Origin: Chlamydomonas sphaeroides
Taxonomy: Eukaryota; Chlorophyta; Chlorophyceae; Chlamydomonadales; Chlamydomonadaceae
DNA: 64,000 bases
Direction of reading: 5' to 3'
NCBI GenBank assembly: GCA_001662425.1
Contig: BDDC01000372.1
Location: forward strand, 1 to 64,000
Every line of letters begins with the position of its first letter. Positions within the stretch are counted from its first letter, which is position 1. Of this stretch, positions 23,201-35,100 are shown in pieces. Both the position numbers and the translations under genes were made by a program. The notes under the pieces were generated by a model, which was not told the DNA's origin, did no database searches, and saw only the letters and a program-made list of their open reading frames with translations.

Positions 23201-26200
23201 GAGCAGCGGGGCGCTGCCCGGGGCCCCCGGGGCCGGCGGCGTCGCCGCGGCTGCAGCAGCCGCTGCATGGGCCGCCGCGACGGCGGCGGCGGCTGAGGAG
23301 CTGGCGCCGTGCGGGTGCAGCAGCCTCTCCAGGGAGGTGTCTAGAAGCTCCATGACCAGGCACACCCGGGGCGGCCTGAAGCGCGAGGGATCGAGGGAGG
23401 GCGGTGGGAGAGGCGTGAGAAGACGGGCACGCGCGTGGCGGGCTGTTCCAGTCACGCACTGCGGAGGCGAGCACAGCTGCGGAGAGGGCCGGGGGACGTC
23501 CGGTAGGCCACAGCGCGCGAGGACCTAGCCTTTGGCAGCTTCCTGCTGTCTGCTGGCGACATGGGGCCCGGCCCCTGTCGACACGCGTACGGCAGATTGG
23601 CCGCCAGGTGTGCATGCCGGGGGCTAGCTGCTGCTGGGCCGCAAGGGAACCTCCATCGATACACACGCGTACCGAAGGTTGGCCGCCAGCAGTCGCACGA
23701 TGTTGGGGTGGGCGCAGCGGCCCAGCACCTCCACCTGCGGGCGCAAGGGGGCCGGGAGCGTTGCGGCAGGCGGCGAGGTGAGCGGCGAGGTGTGGGTGCT
23801 TTGGCTGCGGCAGTGTCAGCTTGCCCTGGCCTAGGAGCCCAAGTGGAGCCCTAAACTAACACAAGAAGGCCAAGTAGCTAGCGGGGCCTGCAAGGAAGCA
23901 CGCAGCGTTTCAGATGGATGGGCACGAATCGATCGATCCACAGGTCTCACCTCCTGCTTGAAGGACCGTGCCTGCCAGCCGGCCAACGACTCGCCATCCT
24001 TGCCTTTGCCGCCAGACTTGCTATCGCCCTTGCGCTGGTACACATCCAGCGGGAGCATGGCGGCGGCGATGAGCTTGACCGCCACGCGTTGACCGCCGTA
24101 CGTGCCGACCACCACCTTGCCGTACGTTCCCTTGCCCAGCAGCTCCTGCGTACGGCACGCACGCGCCCAGACAGAGCTGTACAGCTCAGTCACTCCCCAC
24201 GGTCGGTTTCCCTGCAACATCCCACTCCCATACCACCTCATCTGAGGTACGCGCAACACCCCATACCTCACAAGCCACCGCTTGGGTGGCGCTAGAGCTG
24301 TTGGTGGGGCTCCCGTACTCCTCCACGCACTCTTTGTTTCGTTTCTATAACACTCTTATTATTGCTGTCCTTTAAACCTCAACATTATAAGTCAACTTCT
24401 CACGATCCGCTGAGATGAGATTGGCAACCCTACCCACCGCAGACAGCCTGACCTCCGCTGCGCCGCACTCGGCGGGCAGAACAGGGCCCGGCGGCTGGTC
24501 GCCGGTGGGGCCCTGGGCCTCCGCCGCCCCTGCAGCAGCAGGGCCGCCTTTGGCAGAGGTGAGCGCCGCCGGCGCGGCGTCGCCGGGCGCGAGGGTGGCG
24601 TCGGCGAGCCGTCGCGAGATTGAGGTGTACTGCAGCGGCTGCAGCACGGCGGAGAGGGAGTCGCGGCATGCCTGCAGAGGGAGCGGGCGCGGGGCAAAGC
24701 AGGGGCGGTGGGCGTGGCGGTGATCGCGAGGCAAGGCAGGGGCAAGGCAGGGGCAAGACAGGGGCTGTGGGCAAGGCACTGCAGGCGCACTGGGTTTGCA
24801 AAACACGCGGCGCGTGCACACAAACACACGCGACCCCCCACGCGAACCCACGCACCTGCTGCCCGCCGGCCGCCTCCTCCGCCACCCGCAGGTTGAGCAC
24901 CAGGCCGGGCGCCATGGGCGTGAAGGCGGTGACCGGCACCGCGATCTCGCTGGCCTAAGGGGGTGGCAGCGGGGAGGAAAGGGGAGAGGGTGCCACACGA
25001 GGCGTCACTACTGTCAGCCGGATCGGTGTTGCCCAGTAGGCACAGCGTTCGCGTGAGCCGTGGCGACCGCTGCCTCGCTGTCGTGAGGGGCATGACAGGT
25101 CCCAGGAGGCCCACACTGCTGCAGCTGTTGCTGGCCCCGTGCTGCAGCAGCAGTGTGGGGAGCCAGGCCTCGCGGCTTGAGCGTCCGAGCAGCTTATCGT
25201 CAAGGTGTGATCAAGCGTTAAGCAGAACAGAACGTGTGTGCACATGAACTGAGAGCTGCAGGGAGTCAGGCCAAGACAGCAAGGCAGCGGCCGTGTGGGG
25301 TGGGCAGCGGGTGGCGCCTCACCTGCCAGTGCCGCGTGAGCAGCAGCTGCTCGGGCGCGGCTCCGCCGTCGCCGCCAGTTGGCGGCGCCGCCGCTGAGCC
25401 CCAGCCTGCCCCGGCCAAGTCGGCCGAGGTGGGCCCCGGGCCGGGCGGGCACAGCGGCGTCGAATGGGAGGCGCTGATGAAGGCTGCAGGGGCGGGCGCA
25501 GGGGTGGAGGTGGAAGTTCGCGGGGCTGTGTGTAGTACGTACAAGTTGAGGTAAGGCTAGCGGGCCACAGCGCAAACCAGACCGGATGGGTGGGAGGGAA
25601 GAGAGCGGAGCGGAGCGGAGGCCGGGTGTCTTGCCGCTCCGCGCCGTGCACGGGGGCGCTGCATCGCTCGCCCATGCCGCGCCCCTGCCTCCCGCCTCCG
25701 TCGTGTCCCCTTCGTGCCCCTTCGTGCCCCTGCGGGCTGATGCGTATCCACCATCCTGGCGCCAGGATTAGCAACACGCGCCCCTCCGTCGTATCCCCCA
25801 GGTCGCAGCAGGGGTCGCCGCCGCTCCGCTGCCTTGCCGCTCCACTCCGCGCGCACTCCACGCAGCGCCGCAGCAAGCGAGTCAGGGTAGCGGAGGAACG
25901 CACCGCGGCCAGCCACCGGCAAGCAGCCCGCGACACACACCTGAGGCCGGGTCGCTCACGTATCGGGGCCCGATGCCGCCACCAGCCGGCGCGTCGCCGC
26001 CGCTCGGCCGCGCGCCTGCCAGCAGCGGATGGAGGGGGCGGGAGGCGGCGAGGCGCAGGGCCGCGGCCGGCGTGAGCAGCGGCCGGCGTGAGCAGCGGCC
26101 GGCGCTGGCCTGGCCCTGGGCTGCGCCGGGGGCCGTGGCCGGTGCGGCGATGGGGCCAAGCCCAGGCAGCGGAGCGGCAAGGCAGCGGCCGTCTCATCCA

Positions 26201-29200
26201 CATGCCCTGAGGCGCTGGCCGGAGTCCCCGGGCAGCGCCAGGAGCAGGCCCGGCGCCGACATAGCGATGGGGCGTGCAGATGGGGCGGTGCCTGCGGATG
26301 GGGCTTGCCGGCACACGGGCACGCAGCAACCCGCCGCACCCTCCCCCTTCGCCTGGCTCGCTCCTCCCCCTTCGCCTGGCTCGCTCCTCCCCCTTCGCCT
26401 GGCTCGCTCCTCGCCACGGCACTTGCCTGGCTGGCCGGCTTCGCAGCCCAGCACGCCTCCCTCCACAAACACAGACACGAGCTGGCCGGAGGTCCAGTCG
26501 GCCCGGCCGCCTGCGGGCGGAGCACAGAATTGCAGCACAGCACAGCACAGCACAGCGTAGCACAGCACAGCACAGCACAGCACAGCACAGCATGGGGAAG
26601 AGAGTCTGCAGCTGCGCAGCCGCGGCCCTGGCACCAGGCTCGGGACCGCGGCATGGCGTGGCGGGGGGAGGGGGCGTTGCTACAGCGAGATCCCACCCCG
26701 GCGTCGAGGAGGAGCTGGAGCCGGCTGCGGTGGGGGCTGCCGCTGCTAGTCATGCGGATGCAGGGGAGGTGGCCGCCGGGGACGAGCCCCACCTGCCGCG
26801 GTGGCGCTGCTGCAGCTGCCGCTGTTGCCCGTCTGGCACTGCAGCACCTCGCCAGCGCCGCCTTTGCTGCCGCGGCCGTCGGCGGCGGAGGCCTTGGAGG
26901 CGGCGCCGCCGCCGCTGGTGGCGGCCGCTCGGCGGCGCCGGAAGGTCAGCACGGCGGCTGCGGCGAGCGCCAGCAGGAGGAGGCCTGGGGCCAGGGGGGA
27001 AGGGAAAAGAAATTGTTGAGGTTACGAGAGCAGTGACGAAGGAAGGCGGCAACCCTGAGCTCATACACGCGGCGGCCCAGCCGCAAGCGGCACCTCGCGG
27101 TGCAAGGAGGCAAACACTAGAGGGGAGGGAGGGAGGGAGGGAGGGAGGGAAAGGGGAGGAGGGAGATGCAGACTAGGGAGACGGGAAGCGGTCAAGCGGG
27201 CGGCCGGTATGGGGGCTGGCTGGCTGAAGGCAGCTGGAAGGGCTGGATGGGATGCAGGGTTGGGGGGCTGGAGGCTGCGCATGGGGCAGGTGCCTACATG
27301 TGAGGAGGCGGCAGGCAGCAGCCGCACTTGTGCGCAACGACGCCCACGTCACGCACCTCCGACCACGCCGCCCACCACCCCGCCGATCAGCGCGGCGTTC
27401 GGGCCGCCGCCGCCGCCGTCGTCCCCTCCACCGCCGGCGCCGCTGCGCTGCGCCGCCAGCGCTGGTGGCGGCGCCTGGCTTGCGCTGGCAGCGAAGGACG
27501 GCACCTGCGGGTGGCCGGTCGCGTTGCACCGTCCCATGGGTCCGTGCCGGCCGCACTCGCTCCCTGGGCCTCCGCACCAGAGCGCATGCACGCGTGTGTA
27601 GCCAGCGGGAGTTTGCGGCAAGGTTGGTAGGCCGCTCTGCCGCCGCAGGGTTGCCGGCAGCGCAGCGCAGGGGCCTGGCCGAGCCGCTGCAGGGCGGCGC
27701 TGGTGTCCTCCTGGCCCTCCCAACGAACGCACAGGTGCGTGCGGGCCATGGGCAGTGCCAGGTGGTGCGAGTTGCGGAGGCCGAAGCCCGGGCAGGTAGG
27801 ACGCCGCCGCCGCTGCGTTCGCGCGGTCGTCGACGCGCTGTACAACACAACATCTTATAAGTGAACGGGCACTGCCTCGCACCTGGAACAGGAAACAGCC
27901 CACCGGGTTGAGCCGCGTGACGCACTCCATGTCTAGCGCCCTGCAACCGGCGGGGACGCGTACCGTACAAACGGTGCCGTACATGACGTCAGGCTGGTGG
28001 GCGACGGTCGTTTGCGCATGCGAGGCAGGCAGGCTTCGGGAGCGTTTTTGCGGCGTCGGGTGGCGGCCCGAATGCGGCAGGTGGGGCCGCTGCAGCGAGC
28101 ATGGGTAGGAAACGAGGTACGTATGCGGACCACGGTCGCTGCCCGCCCGAACGCCAACACTCGCCTCTCGCAGAGGTACGTGGTGTTGTACGCAACCATG
28201 TCGTATCCAGTCCGTACAGCTTTGCCGTACGCGTCTAGCTCGGCGCCGTACACGGCAATACCCGTGTACTGCAGCGGGCAGCGGAGCGGGGTGCAGGACC
28301 GCGGTGGCTTCAGTGGGTGGTGGGCGCTCTGGGCCCGGCCCAGTATCGCCGGCGTCGGCCATGCTTGGGTCAGCGCCATGGATGTCAGGTCACCACGCAT
28401 TCTGTACGGCATCACTGTCATCCGCTGCTCGCCGTTGCGGTCAGCCTGGCCTGGGACCGGGCGGTGCCGAGCTTGAGGTTGTCTTCGTTTTCAAGTTCGC
28501 TGAAAATATTGTGGACATATAGCAGACACGACCCGCGCGTCATATCTCCCATTTTATATGCACAGAGGCGGGCCGCCAGGGGGCCTCGCGACGCGCAACG
28601 GGGCAGCCCTACGCAGCGCACGACTCGGTGGCACTGCGGGTGTAAGCCCGCAGGCCCACGCGCAAGGCGCCCGCCAGGCAGTGTGAATATGCCGTACTGC
28701 CGTACCTCGCCCCGGGACGACCAGCAGCGCCGCATGTACGGCGCGCTCTCCGCTGCCGTGCCATTGACGCAGTCGAGCGGGTTGCTGAGGCCGTATTGCC
28801 AGGACTTCTCGGGGTAGGCCGGGTTGGGCGGGCGGGGAACGCTGGCCAGAGACTGCTGGCTGAAGGCCAGGGGCAGGCAGCCGCCTGAGGAGCCACACAG
28901 GGGTGTGCGCAGTGGGGTCCGATGCTGGTCGGGGGCCGTGGGTGAGGGGCGGCATGGAGAGTCCCAGGATGGGCGGAACTCAGACGTGTCGCGCAGTAGC
29001 GCAGGGCTCGGCGCGCGCGTCATGCCACGGGACTCACGCTGCACCATTGCCGCATCGCTGAGCGACACGAAGCTGCTATCCCAGTCCTCGCGCGCGGAGG
29101 GAAGCAGCAGTTCGAAGCCGGGGACCTGGGCGGGTACATGCGGGTTCGTGGCTCAGGGCCCAGGCCGGGCACCGCCTGCAAATGTCCGACGCAACGGGTG

Positions 29201-29742
29201 CACCTGCGCCTTGCCTGGAATTGGGGTCCATTGCGGAATCGCGTAATGACGACACGCGTCAGAAAGAGCGAGGCGCCACGGGCGAGACGGACCTGACAGA
29301 GGGGCCAGCTTGCGTTCGTGTCAGTGTGTCCAGGCATAGCGCCTTCTTCATACCACCCGCCCCGGATCATGCGAAAGCGCTAGTGTATGTAGCGACTGAG
29401 GATGGGCTGAGAAACGCAGTGGCCGACGGAAGTTCGTGCCCCCACCTTGCCCCTGACTTCGGCCGAGTTGAGGTCCAAGAGTAGGTAGTCATCCTTCCGC
29501 ACGTTTGAGCCCATAATGGTGAAATTCCGAGTCAAGACGAGCGGAATTGTCAAACCCCAAAACGCCTCGGCCGTCAGGCGGATGTCCGTCGTCATGATCG
29601 CCAGCGATATGTTCTCTTGCAGCAGAGCACGTACAAGGGCGGCCGCGCTGTCGACCTCGCGCGCCCCTGGTCCTTGGCCGACGAGCTGGCCCAGCGCATG
29701 GCCTACTAGAGCAGCAAATACTATCCATGCGTGCATAAGCAT
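20231..29742 (-). CDS. RLK-B: receptor-like TKL protein kinase, paralogue of RLK-A
   Basis: Twenty-two exons are deduced (minus): 29742-29446, 29292-29215, 29125-29038, 28884-28706, 28268-28180, 27940-27883, 27504-27357, 26984-26793, 25483-25323, 24954-24856, 24671-24438, 24145-23951, 23734-23673, 23375-23048, 22919-22863, 22622-22560, 22241-22182, 21797-21785, 21543-21452, 21252-21046, 20842-20792, 20473-20231. Phases agree throughout, giving about 997 aa. The start MLMHAWIVFAALVGHALG is a signal peptide. The ectodomain is much more divergent from RLK-A than the kinase is. The Ala/Gly/Val/Leu membrane span (about 298-323) is split by a phase-1 intron and followed by FRRRR. The kinase (about 542-917) has GKGTYGKV, AVK, HRDLKPANVL, DFGLS, MSPEAF, D-M-Y-T-F-G, CWEHDPLRRP and two Ala-rich inserts. 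The C-terminus (NKYSLVVM) parallels YGYNIVIM in RLK-A. Exon 2 ends at a GC donor. Probably an active receptor kinase; ligand unknown. Confidence 0.82.
21121..21174 (+). repeat. 18-bp coding minisatellite (three copies)
   Basis: The unit ggcagaggcgacggcagc occurs three times inside RLK-B exon 21252-21046. On the coding strand it gives Ala-Val-Ala-Ser-Ala-Ala repeats in the low-complexity insert between kinase subdomains X and XI, a surface loop where length change should be tolerated. Confidence 0.9.
21785..21797 (-). other. 13-nt micro-exon of RLK-B
   Basis: The same 13 bases as the RLK-A micro-exon (gacatgtacacat on the minus strand), after a CAG acceptor and before a GTAAGC donor, with the same phases (0 in, 1 out). 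It supplies Asp-Met-Tyr-Thr and the first base of the Phe codon of kinase subdomain IX. Confidence 0.85.
26341..26409 (+). repeat. 23-bp minisatellite, three copies
   Basis: Three copies of a ctcccccttcgcctggctcg-type unit with a 23-base period, in the RLK-B intron between exons 26984-26793 and 25483-25323. Confidence 0.9.
26533..26592 (+). repeat. AGCAC pentanucleotide array
   Basis: About twelve agcac units with one interruption (agcgt), in the same RLK-B intron as the 23-bp repeat. Confidence 0.93.
27125..27150 (+). repeat. GGGA tetranucleotide run
   Basis: A short (GGGA)n purine tract in the RLK-B intron that splits the membrane-span codons (between 27357 and 26984). Confidence 0.85.
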
Positions 29743-32120
29743 CCTTGCGAGGGCGTGCTCACTCTCTACAGGACATGTGCAGGATGCATGGTCCTCGGCT
29801 ATGTGACGTGTACCGTGTTGCAAGCAATTCTGCTTCGCGGACAAGTGACACCTGGAAAGGGATTGTACCTTCCCCCGGTTATAGTAACAAGAACGGTAGC
29901 GACGTCGGCTTCGCGCTAGGCCCGATATGCGGTCGAGCACTTGCAGTACATGCGCGGCTGGACGTCATGTACGCCTTTTCAGTCATCGCAGAGAACGTGA
30001 TGGACTGATCAGGGCGCCACAAAGACCAGGAATTTCAAAGCGCGGCCGATGATAACGGGATACGCCTAAACTGCCTAAACAGCACGCCGCGTTCCGTGCA
30101 CCTGGATGCACAGCTTGCTGACAGCCCCCAGCATTCCCTTAAGTTTTCCCCCACCTCCCTCCCGCACCAGCCGCCGCTCCGCATATCTTTCCCCCGGAGA
30201 CGCTTTCGCCGCCAAAGTACCCCCTGCATCTGCTGCGTGCTGGGTCCATGCGCCGCCGGCACAGGAAGATGCCGTAATTGCTGCCGGTAGTTACCCAGTC
30301 ACACTACCGGGCCGCTCGCTACGATGCACACTAGATGTGACCGGACCCAGCGCCGGCCTGCGTGGTTCGGCACTCGCGCTGCGACCCCCTCCGTGACCGC
30401 CACAGCCCTCCGCAGTGGCAGCGCAGCGCGCCCCACCGCGAGGGCACCAGCACCGTCCGCCGCCTGGAGCGCTGGGCACAGCTTGCTTGGCAGCACCTGG
30501 CCCCCACGCGCCGCGCACGGTTCTCAGCTCCACTGCTTCAGGCGCCGCGACCCCAAGGCCACGCCGCGCGCTGGCCCAAGTCCTAAGGCGTTCGAGCGCC
30601 CCTTGGCAATTGGCACCCTCTGCGGCGCCTCCGCGAGCGCCGGGCTGCGCTGTCGCGTCGGCGACGGCAGCCACGACCGCGCCGCAGACATCGCTGCGGC
30701 CGCCACAAGGTGACGGTCACGGCGCCGACCGGCTTGTGTTCGGCGCAATGCAGCAATGTCGCCACTCCCCATCCACCCCAGCAGCAGCTGCGCGTGCCCT
30801 CGTTCCCTGCTCCGCCGCGGGGGGGCGGCGACGCTCGGTCACCGGTGCTGGGGCACCTTCTGCAGCCTAACATGGCTGTCGCCGCATGGCCCTGCACGGC
30901 GTTTCTAACGTCGGACGACCCCACGCCTCAAGCCACGTTGCGGCTGGCGCAGAGGCGCTGGCCAGCCGCAACGCGCCAGTCGGCAGGCTGGTTGCCGACG
31001 CCGCCGCCGGGCGCCNNNNNNNNNNNNNNNNNNNNNNNNNNNNNNNNNNNNNNNNNNNNNNNNNNNNNNNNNNNNNNNNNNNNNNNNNNNNNNNNNNNNN
31101 NNNNNNNNNNNNNNNNNNNNNNNNNNNNNNNNNNNNNNNNNNNNNNNNNNNNNNNNNNNNNNNNNNNNNNNNNNNNNNNNNNNNNNNNNNNNNNNNNNNN
31201 NNNNNNNNNNNNNNNNNNNNNNNNNNNNNNNNNNNNNNNNNNNNNNNNNNNNNNNNNNNNNNNNNNNNNNNNNNNNNNNNNNNNNNNNNNNNNNNNNNNN
31301 NNNNNNNNNNNNNNNNNNNNNNNNNNNNNNNNNNNNNNNNNNNNNNNNNNNNNNNNNNNNNNNNNNNNNGGCGCCGCTGGGCGCCGCCAGCTGGTGCAGC
31401 GCGGGCCCTAGGCCGCCCTCGATCGGGCCCCTAAGGTCACCGACCGCGCGCCGACGGCGCCCGGCGGCGCCAGCCGCCTGCGGCCAGCACCGTCACCAGC
31501 GCCGCGCTGCTCCCGAGCCGGGCCGCTGGTCGATGACGTGGCGCAAGAAGCCCTCGTGGCGTCAAGGCGCCCAGCGGACAGCCGCGCCGCAGCAGCGCCG
31601 CCGCGAGGTGCGCTGCAGCTCCTGGCGCCAGCACGCGGACCGCCTTCTCGCACCCGCCGTGGCTGCCGCACTGGTGGCGGCGGCAGCGCACTGCGCAGCC
31701 ACGTACCGTGCGCGGCCAACCACGGCGTGCCGCCGCGTGCGCGTTGCGGTGGCTGCTGCAGGCTTAATCATGCGGCGCGGGCCGCGCGGGCGGTGTGCAG
31801 TGCGGCCGCGTGGGCGCTGGCGCCAGGTGCCGCAGGACGGACAGGGCGAAGCCGCCGGCACCTGCGGGCAGCGCGCCGGCGCTGCGCGGGCGTTTCCCGG
31901 ACGCACCGCTGCTGCCCGCCGCTCCTGTCGCAGCGGCCAGGAGCGAAGGTCCGTCCGTCGTTACGCCTGACGCCGTCCCTCACAGTGCCTGACGCCAACC
32001 CACCAGCCGCGAGCTATCGCGTGTCGCCATCCGGCCACGCCACATACAGGCCCGCAGAAGCCATCGGTGTCCCCCTTCCTCCGGCACCTGCCTGCCTGCC
32101 GTCCCGCCCAGCCAGAACCG
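29743..32120. other. Intergenic region between RLK-B start and RLK-C end
   Basis: About 2.4 kb that should hold the RLK-B promoter and the RLK-C 3' end. 29743-30270 is of moderate GC without a gene. 30290-31970 is very GC-rich with overlapping open frames on both strands but no motif or splice pattern I trust, and it is broken by the assembly gap. A gene hidden by the gap cannot be excluded. Confidence 0.4.
31016..31369. other. Assembly gap (354 N)
   Basis: A run of N. Both flanks are extremely GC-rich with short GGCGCC-type repeats, a likely reason for failed sequencing or assembly. Open frames crossing it are artefacts. Confidence 1.
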
Positions 32121-35100
32121 CTACTCGATCTCTAGCTCTATCTCCGCCAGCTGCCGCAGCAGCGCCGTCTCCGACAGGCCGCACAGCGACGACGAGCCGC
32201 CGGACGACGACCACGCCGCGCCCCCCGCCAGCGCCCCTTCGTGCGGCTCCAGGCGCGCCGGCACAACCCGTGCTGCCTCCGCCGCACCACCAACGCACAG
32301 CTCCTCGTGCGCTGCGCCGAGCGCCATGACCACACGCGGGCAAGCAGCAACCTCGGGCAGAAGCTCCACGACTCCGCTGGCGGCGCCGTCCAGGGCCGAC
32401 GGCGTCTCCTGCGCTGACTCGTCCTTCCGCGCTGGGTCCAAAGCCGGATACGGGCTGGGTTCGACATCAAGCTCCGTGGCCGTGGCGCCGTGCGGGCCTC
32501 CCCGCAGCAAGGGCGACACCAAGCCCGAGCTGGACAGGCCCCACCGCCCCAGGTGCGCTTGCACGAGCCCGCTGTGCCGGTGCGCAGCCCCCCCGGTGTG
32601 CAGTGCGCTGGCCAGCCCTGGCGGTGCGGCCTGCCCGGACGCCGCCGACGGCGTGCTGTGGTGAATAGGATCGCAGTCGGGCTGCTTCGCGGCGGCGGTG
32701 TCGCATTGCAGCGCGCCGACGCTGACGTCAGCCGACGCTGGCGTCGGCGAGCGCGGCTGGGAGGCGTGGCCAGGGCGGCTGGCCGGGCCCTCGGCGGCCG
32801 CGGCGGCCGCTGCCGCGGCGGTTGGAGACACCGGCTCGAAGCTAGCGACCGGGGCTGCGTAGGCCACAACAAACTCCCTCGCAACGTCCACAACAGCCAG
32901 CCGGCCCTCGACCGCGGCGCGGGCTAGCTCCGGCCGTGCGAGCACGCGCAGCTCGTGCGGGCCGGGCGGTGGCAGCGGCGGCCGGGGCAGCGGCAGCGGC
33001 AGCGGTAACAGGCCGCTGGCGTCTAGGCTGCCTCCCGACGAACTGCGCCGCGTGTGCAGTTCAGCGGCTGAGCCATTGATGCCGGTGGAAGGCTGCTCGG
33101 CGGCTGGGTGGCGGCCGCGCTGCGGGTTGGATCCGGGGTTGCGGAGCAAGGCGGTTGCGGGGACGAGGAGGAGCTGTTTGCCGGGTGTGCGACACGCATG
33201 CATGCGCGAATGGACGGTTGAGTGGTTGCGTGATGCGGTTAATGGCAAGCCGTACCTGGTCCTCCGCCGCCATCAGCGCCAGCTCCTTGGCCGCCTCGGC
33301 CGCCGCGGGCCGCCGCCACGGGTCGGCCTCCCAGCAGCCTCGGATCAGGCGGCGCAGGCGGGGCGGGCAGCGACGGTCGCTGACGTGGTCCAGGGGCGGC
33401 CGCTCGTGCAGCACAGCCACATTGTAGGCCACGGCCGCGATCGAGTAGTCCTGAGAGGGCGGGGCGGCAAGACGGCAAGGTTGTGGGCGTTCCTCGGGTT
33501 CGGAGCCTTCCGGTGTGTCCGCTCACCACCCCCAGCCGCCCGCCCTCCGCACCTTCCACGGCTGCCGGCCCGTCAGCATGGCCCACAGCAGCACCCCCAG
33601 GGAGTAGGTGTCGGCGTGGTGGCTCACCACCCGGTTGTTGAGGTCATAGCACTCTGAGGCCCAGATCACACAGCACTGATGTTTGACGTTTGACAATAAA
33701 AGGACAGCACGAGGTTGTGGGAGTTTTGACAAAGCGAGGGCAGGGCAGCACGGCAGAGGGCAGCCCCGAACCCCCGATGTGAGCGGCAAGCAAGGGATGA
33801 CCCAGCGGGCCCACCCAGCCCCACGTACCGGGTGCGAGGTAGGCCGGGGTGCCGGCCTCCGGGTGCTCCGTCACTAGCGTCTCGGCTCGCAGCCGGGAGA
33901 GGCCAAAGTCCTGCAGTGCGGCGGTTGCAGCCCATTGGCGGGGCCCCCGCTCAACCTAGCGGGGCTGGTGGTTGGGTGCGTGGCTGGTTGTGTGATGAAA
34001 AGGAATGCGACCGGGGACCGGCCCGCCACATGTGTTGCCTAAGGGGCGCGCGCACCGAGAGCTTGACGACGGGGCGGGGGCTGTCGGCGGCGTTGAGCAG
34101 CACGTTGCCGGGCTGGAGGCGGGGCGACCAAACACGTCAACAACAACGCGCCCGGACTAACTGATTGCGAGTTCCGCGTCTGGGTCCGGGACCCCGAGCC
34201 CGCCGAGCCCGCCGAGCCCGCCGAGCCCTCAGGCGCCGAGGTGCCAGCCTGAGCCCACCTTGAGGTCCCGGTGCACGATGGTCGGGTGCAGGAATGCAAG
34301 CGCCCGAGTGACCTGAATCGCGATGTGCAAGACCTACGCGGGCCGAGCGGGCGGGCAGGGCAACCCTCCGCATCCCTCGATCGAGTGCGGCGGCGCCACG
34401 CCTTGGGCGCAACGCCGTACAAGCGCTCGCCCTGCTTACTCTCTAATCAGCCCCAACCCCTCAGCCCCGCACAGACCTTGGGCAGCGGCAGCAGCTGCGG
34501 CCTAGCCTCATCAGCCGACGTGCCTGCGTCCCTGCCGTACAGCAGTCGCTCGAGGCTGGTCTCCATCAGCTCCATGACCTGCAGGGTTGGGCGGCAGCAC
34601 GGAAGTGACCAACGCATCGATCAAGTAAGCAAATGCCCACAACAGCGTCGCCAGCATGCGCCGACCCAGCAAGCAAGCCAGCGGCCACCGTACCCTGGCC
34701 ACAGGAACGCAGCCAAAGGCTTAGCCGAGGCGGCAACCTCTTCCACCCCCTGCACACGCACCAGACATATCTTGGGCGGGGCCATGTTTGCCGCCAGCAG
34801 CCGGATGATGTTGGGGTGGGCGCAGCGGCCCAGCACCTCCACCTCGGCGGCCACGCTGTCCAGCAGCCGCCGCTGCTGCCGCCCGTGCGCCGTTGCCGGC
34901 TGGCCGCCGCCGTTGCCGCCGCCTTCAGGCTCCAAATGCAGGCAGTCGGTGATTGCCCTGAAGGCACGACAGGCGAACCCGGGGACGGATTTGGCCGGCA
35001 GCCGAAAGGCACTGCGCAGCCGTACCGACCGCCACCTGCCCCGCCCCACTCTACATCCCCCCCGCCGCACCCTCGACTGCCCCAAGCAAGGCCCTCGCTC

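Noticed and set aside
25319..26593. 424-codon minus frame in the RLK-B region
   Set aside because: It covers the AGCAC and 23-bp repeat intron and has no domain. Only 25483-25323 is used as an exon, in the phase required by its neighbours.
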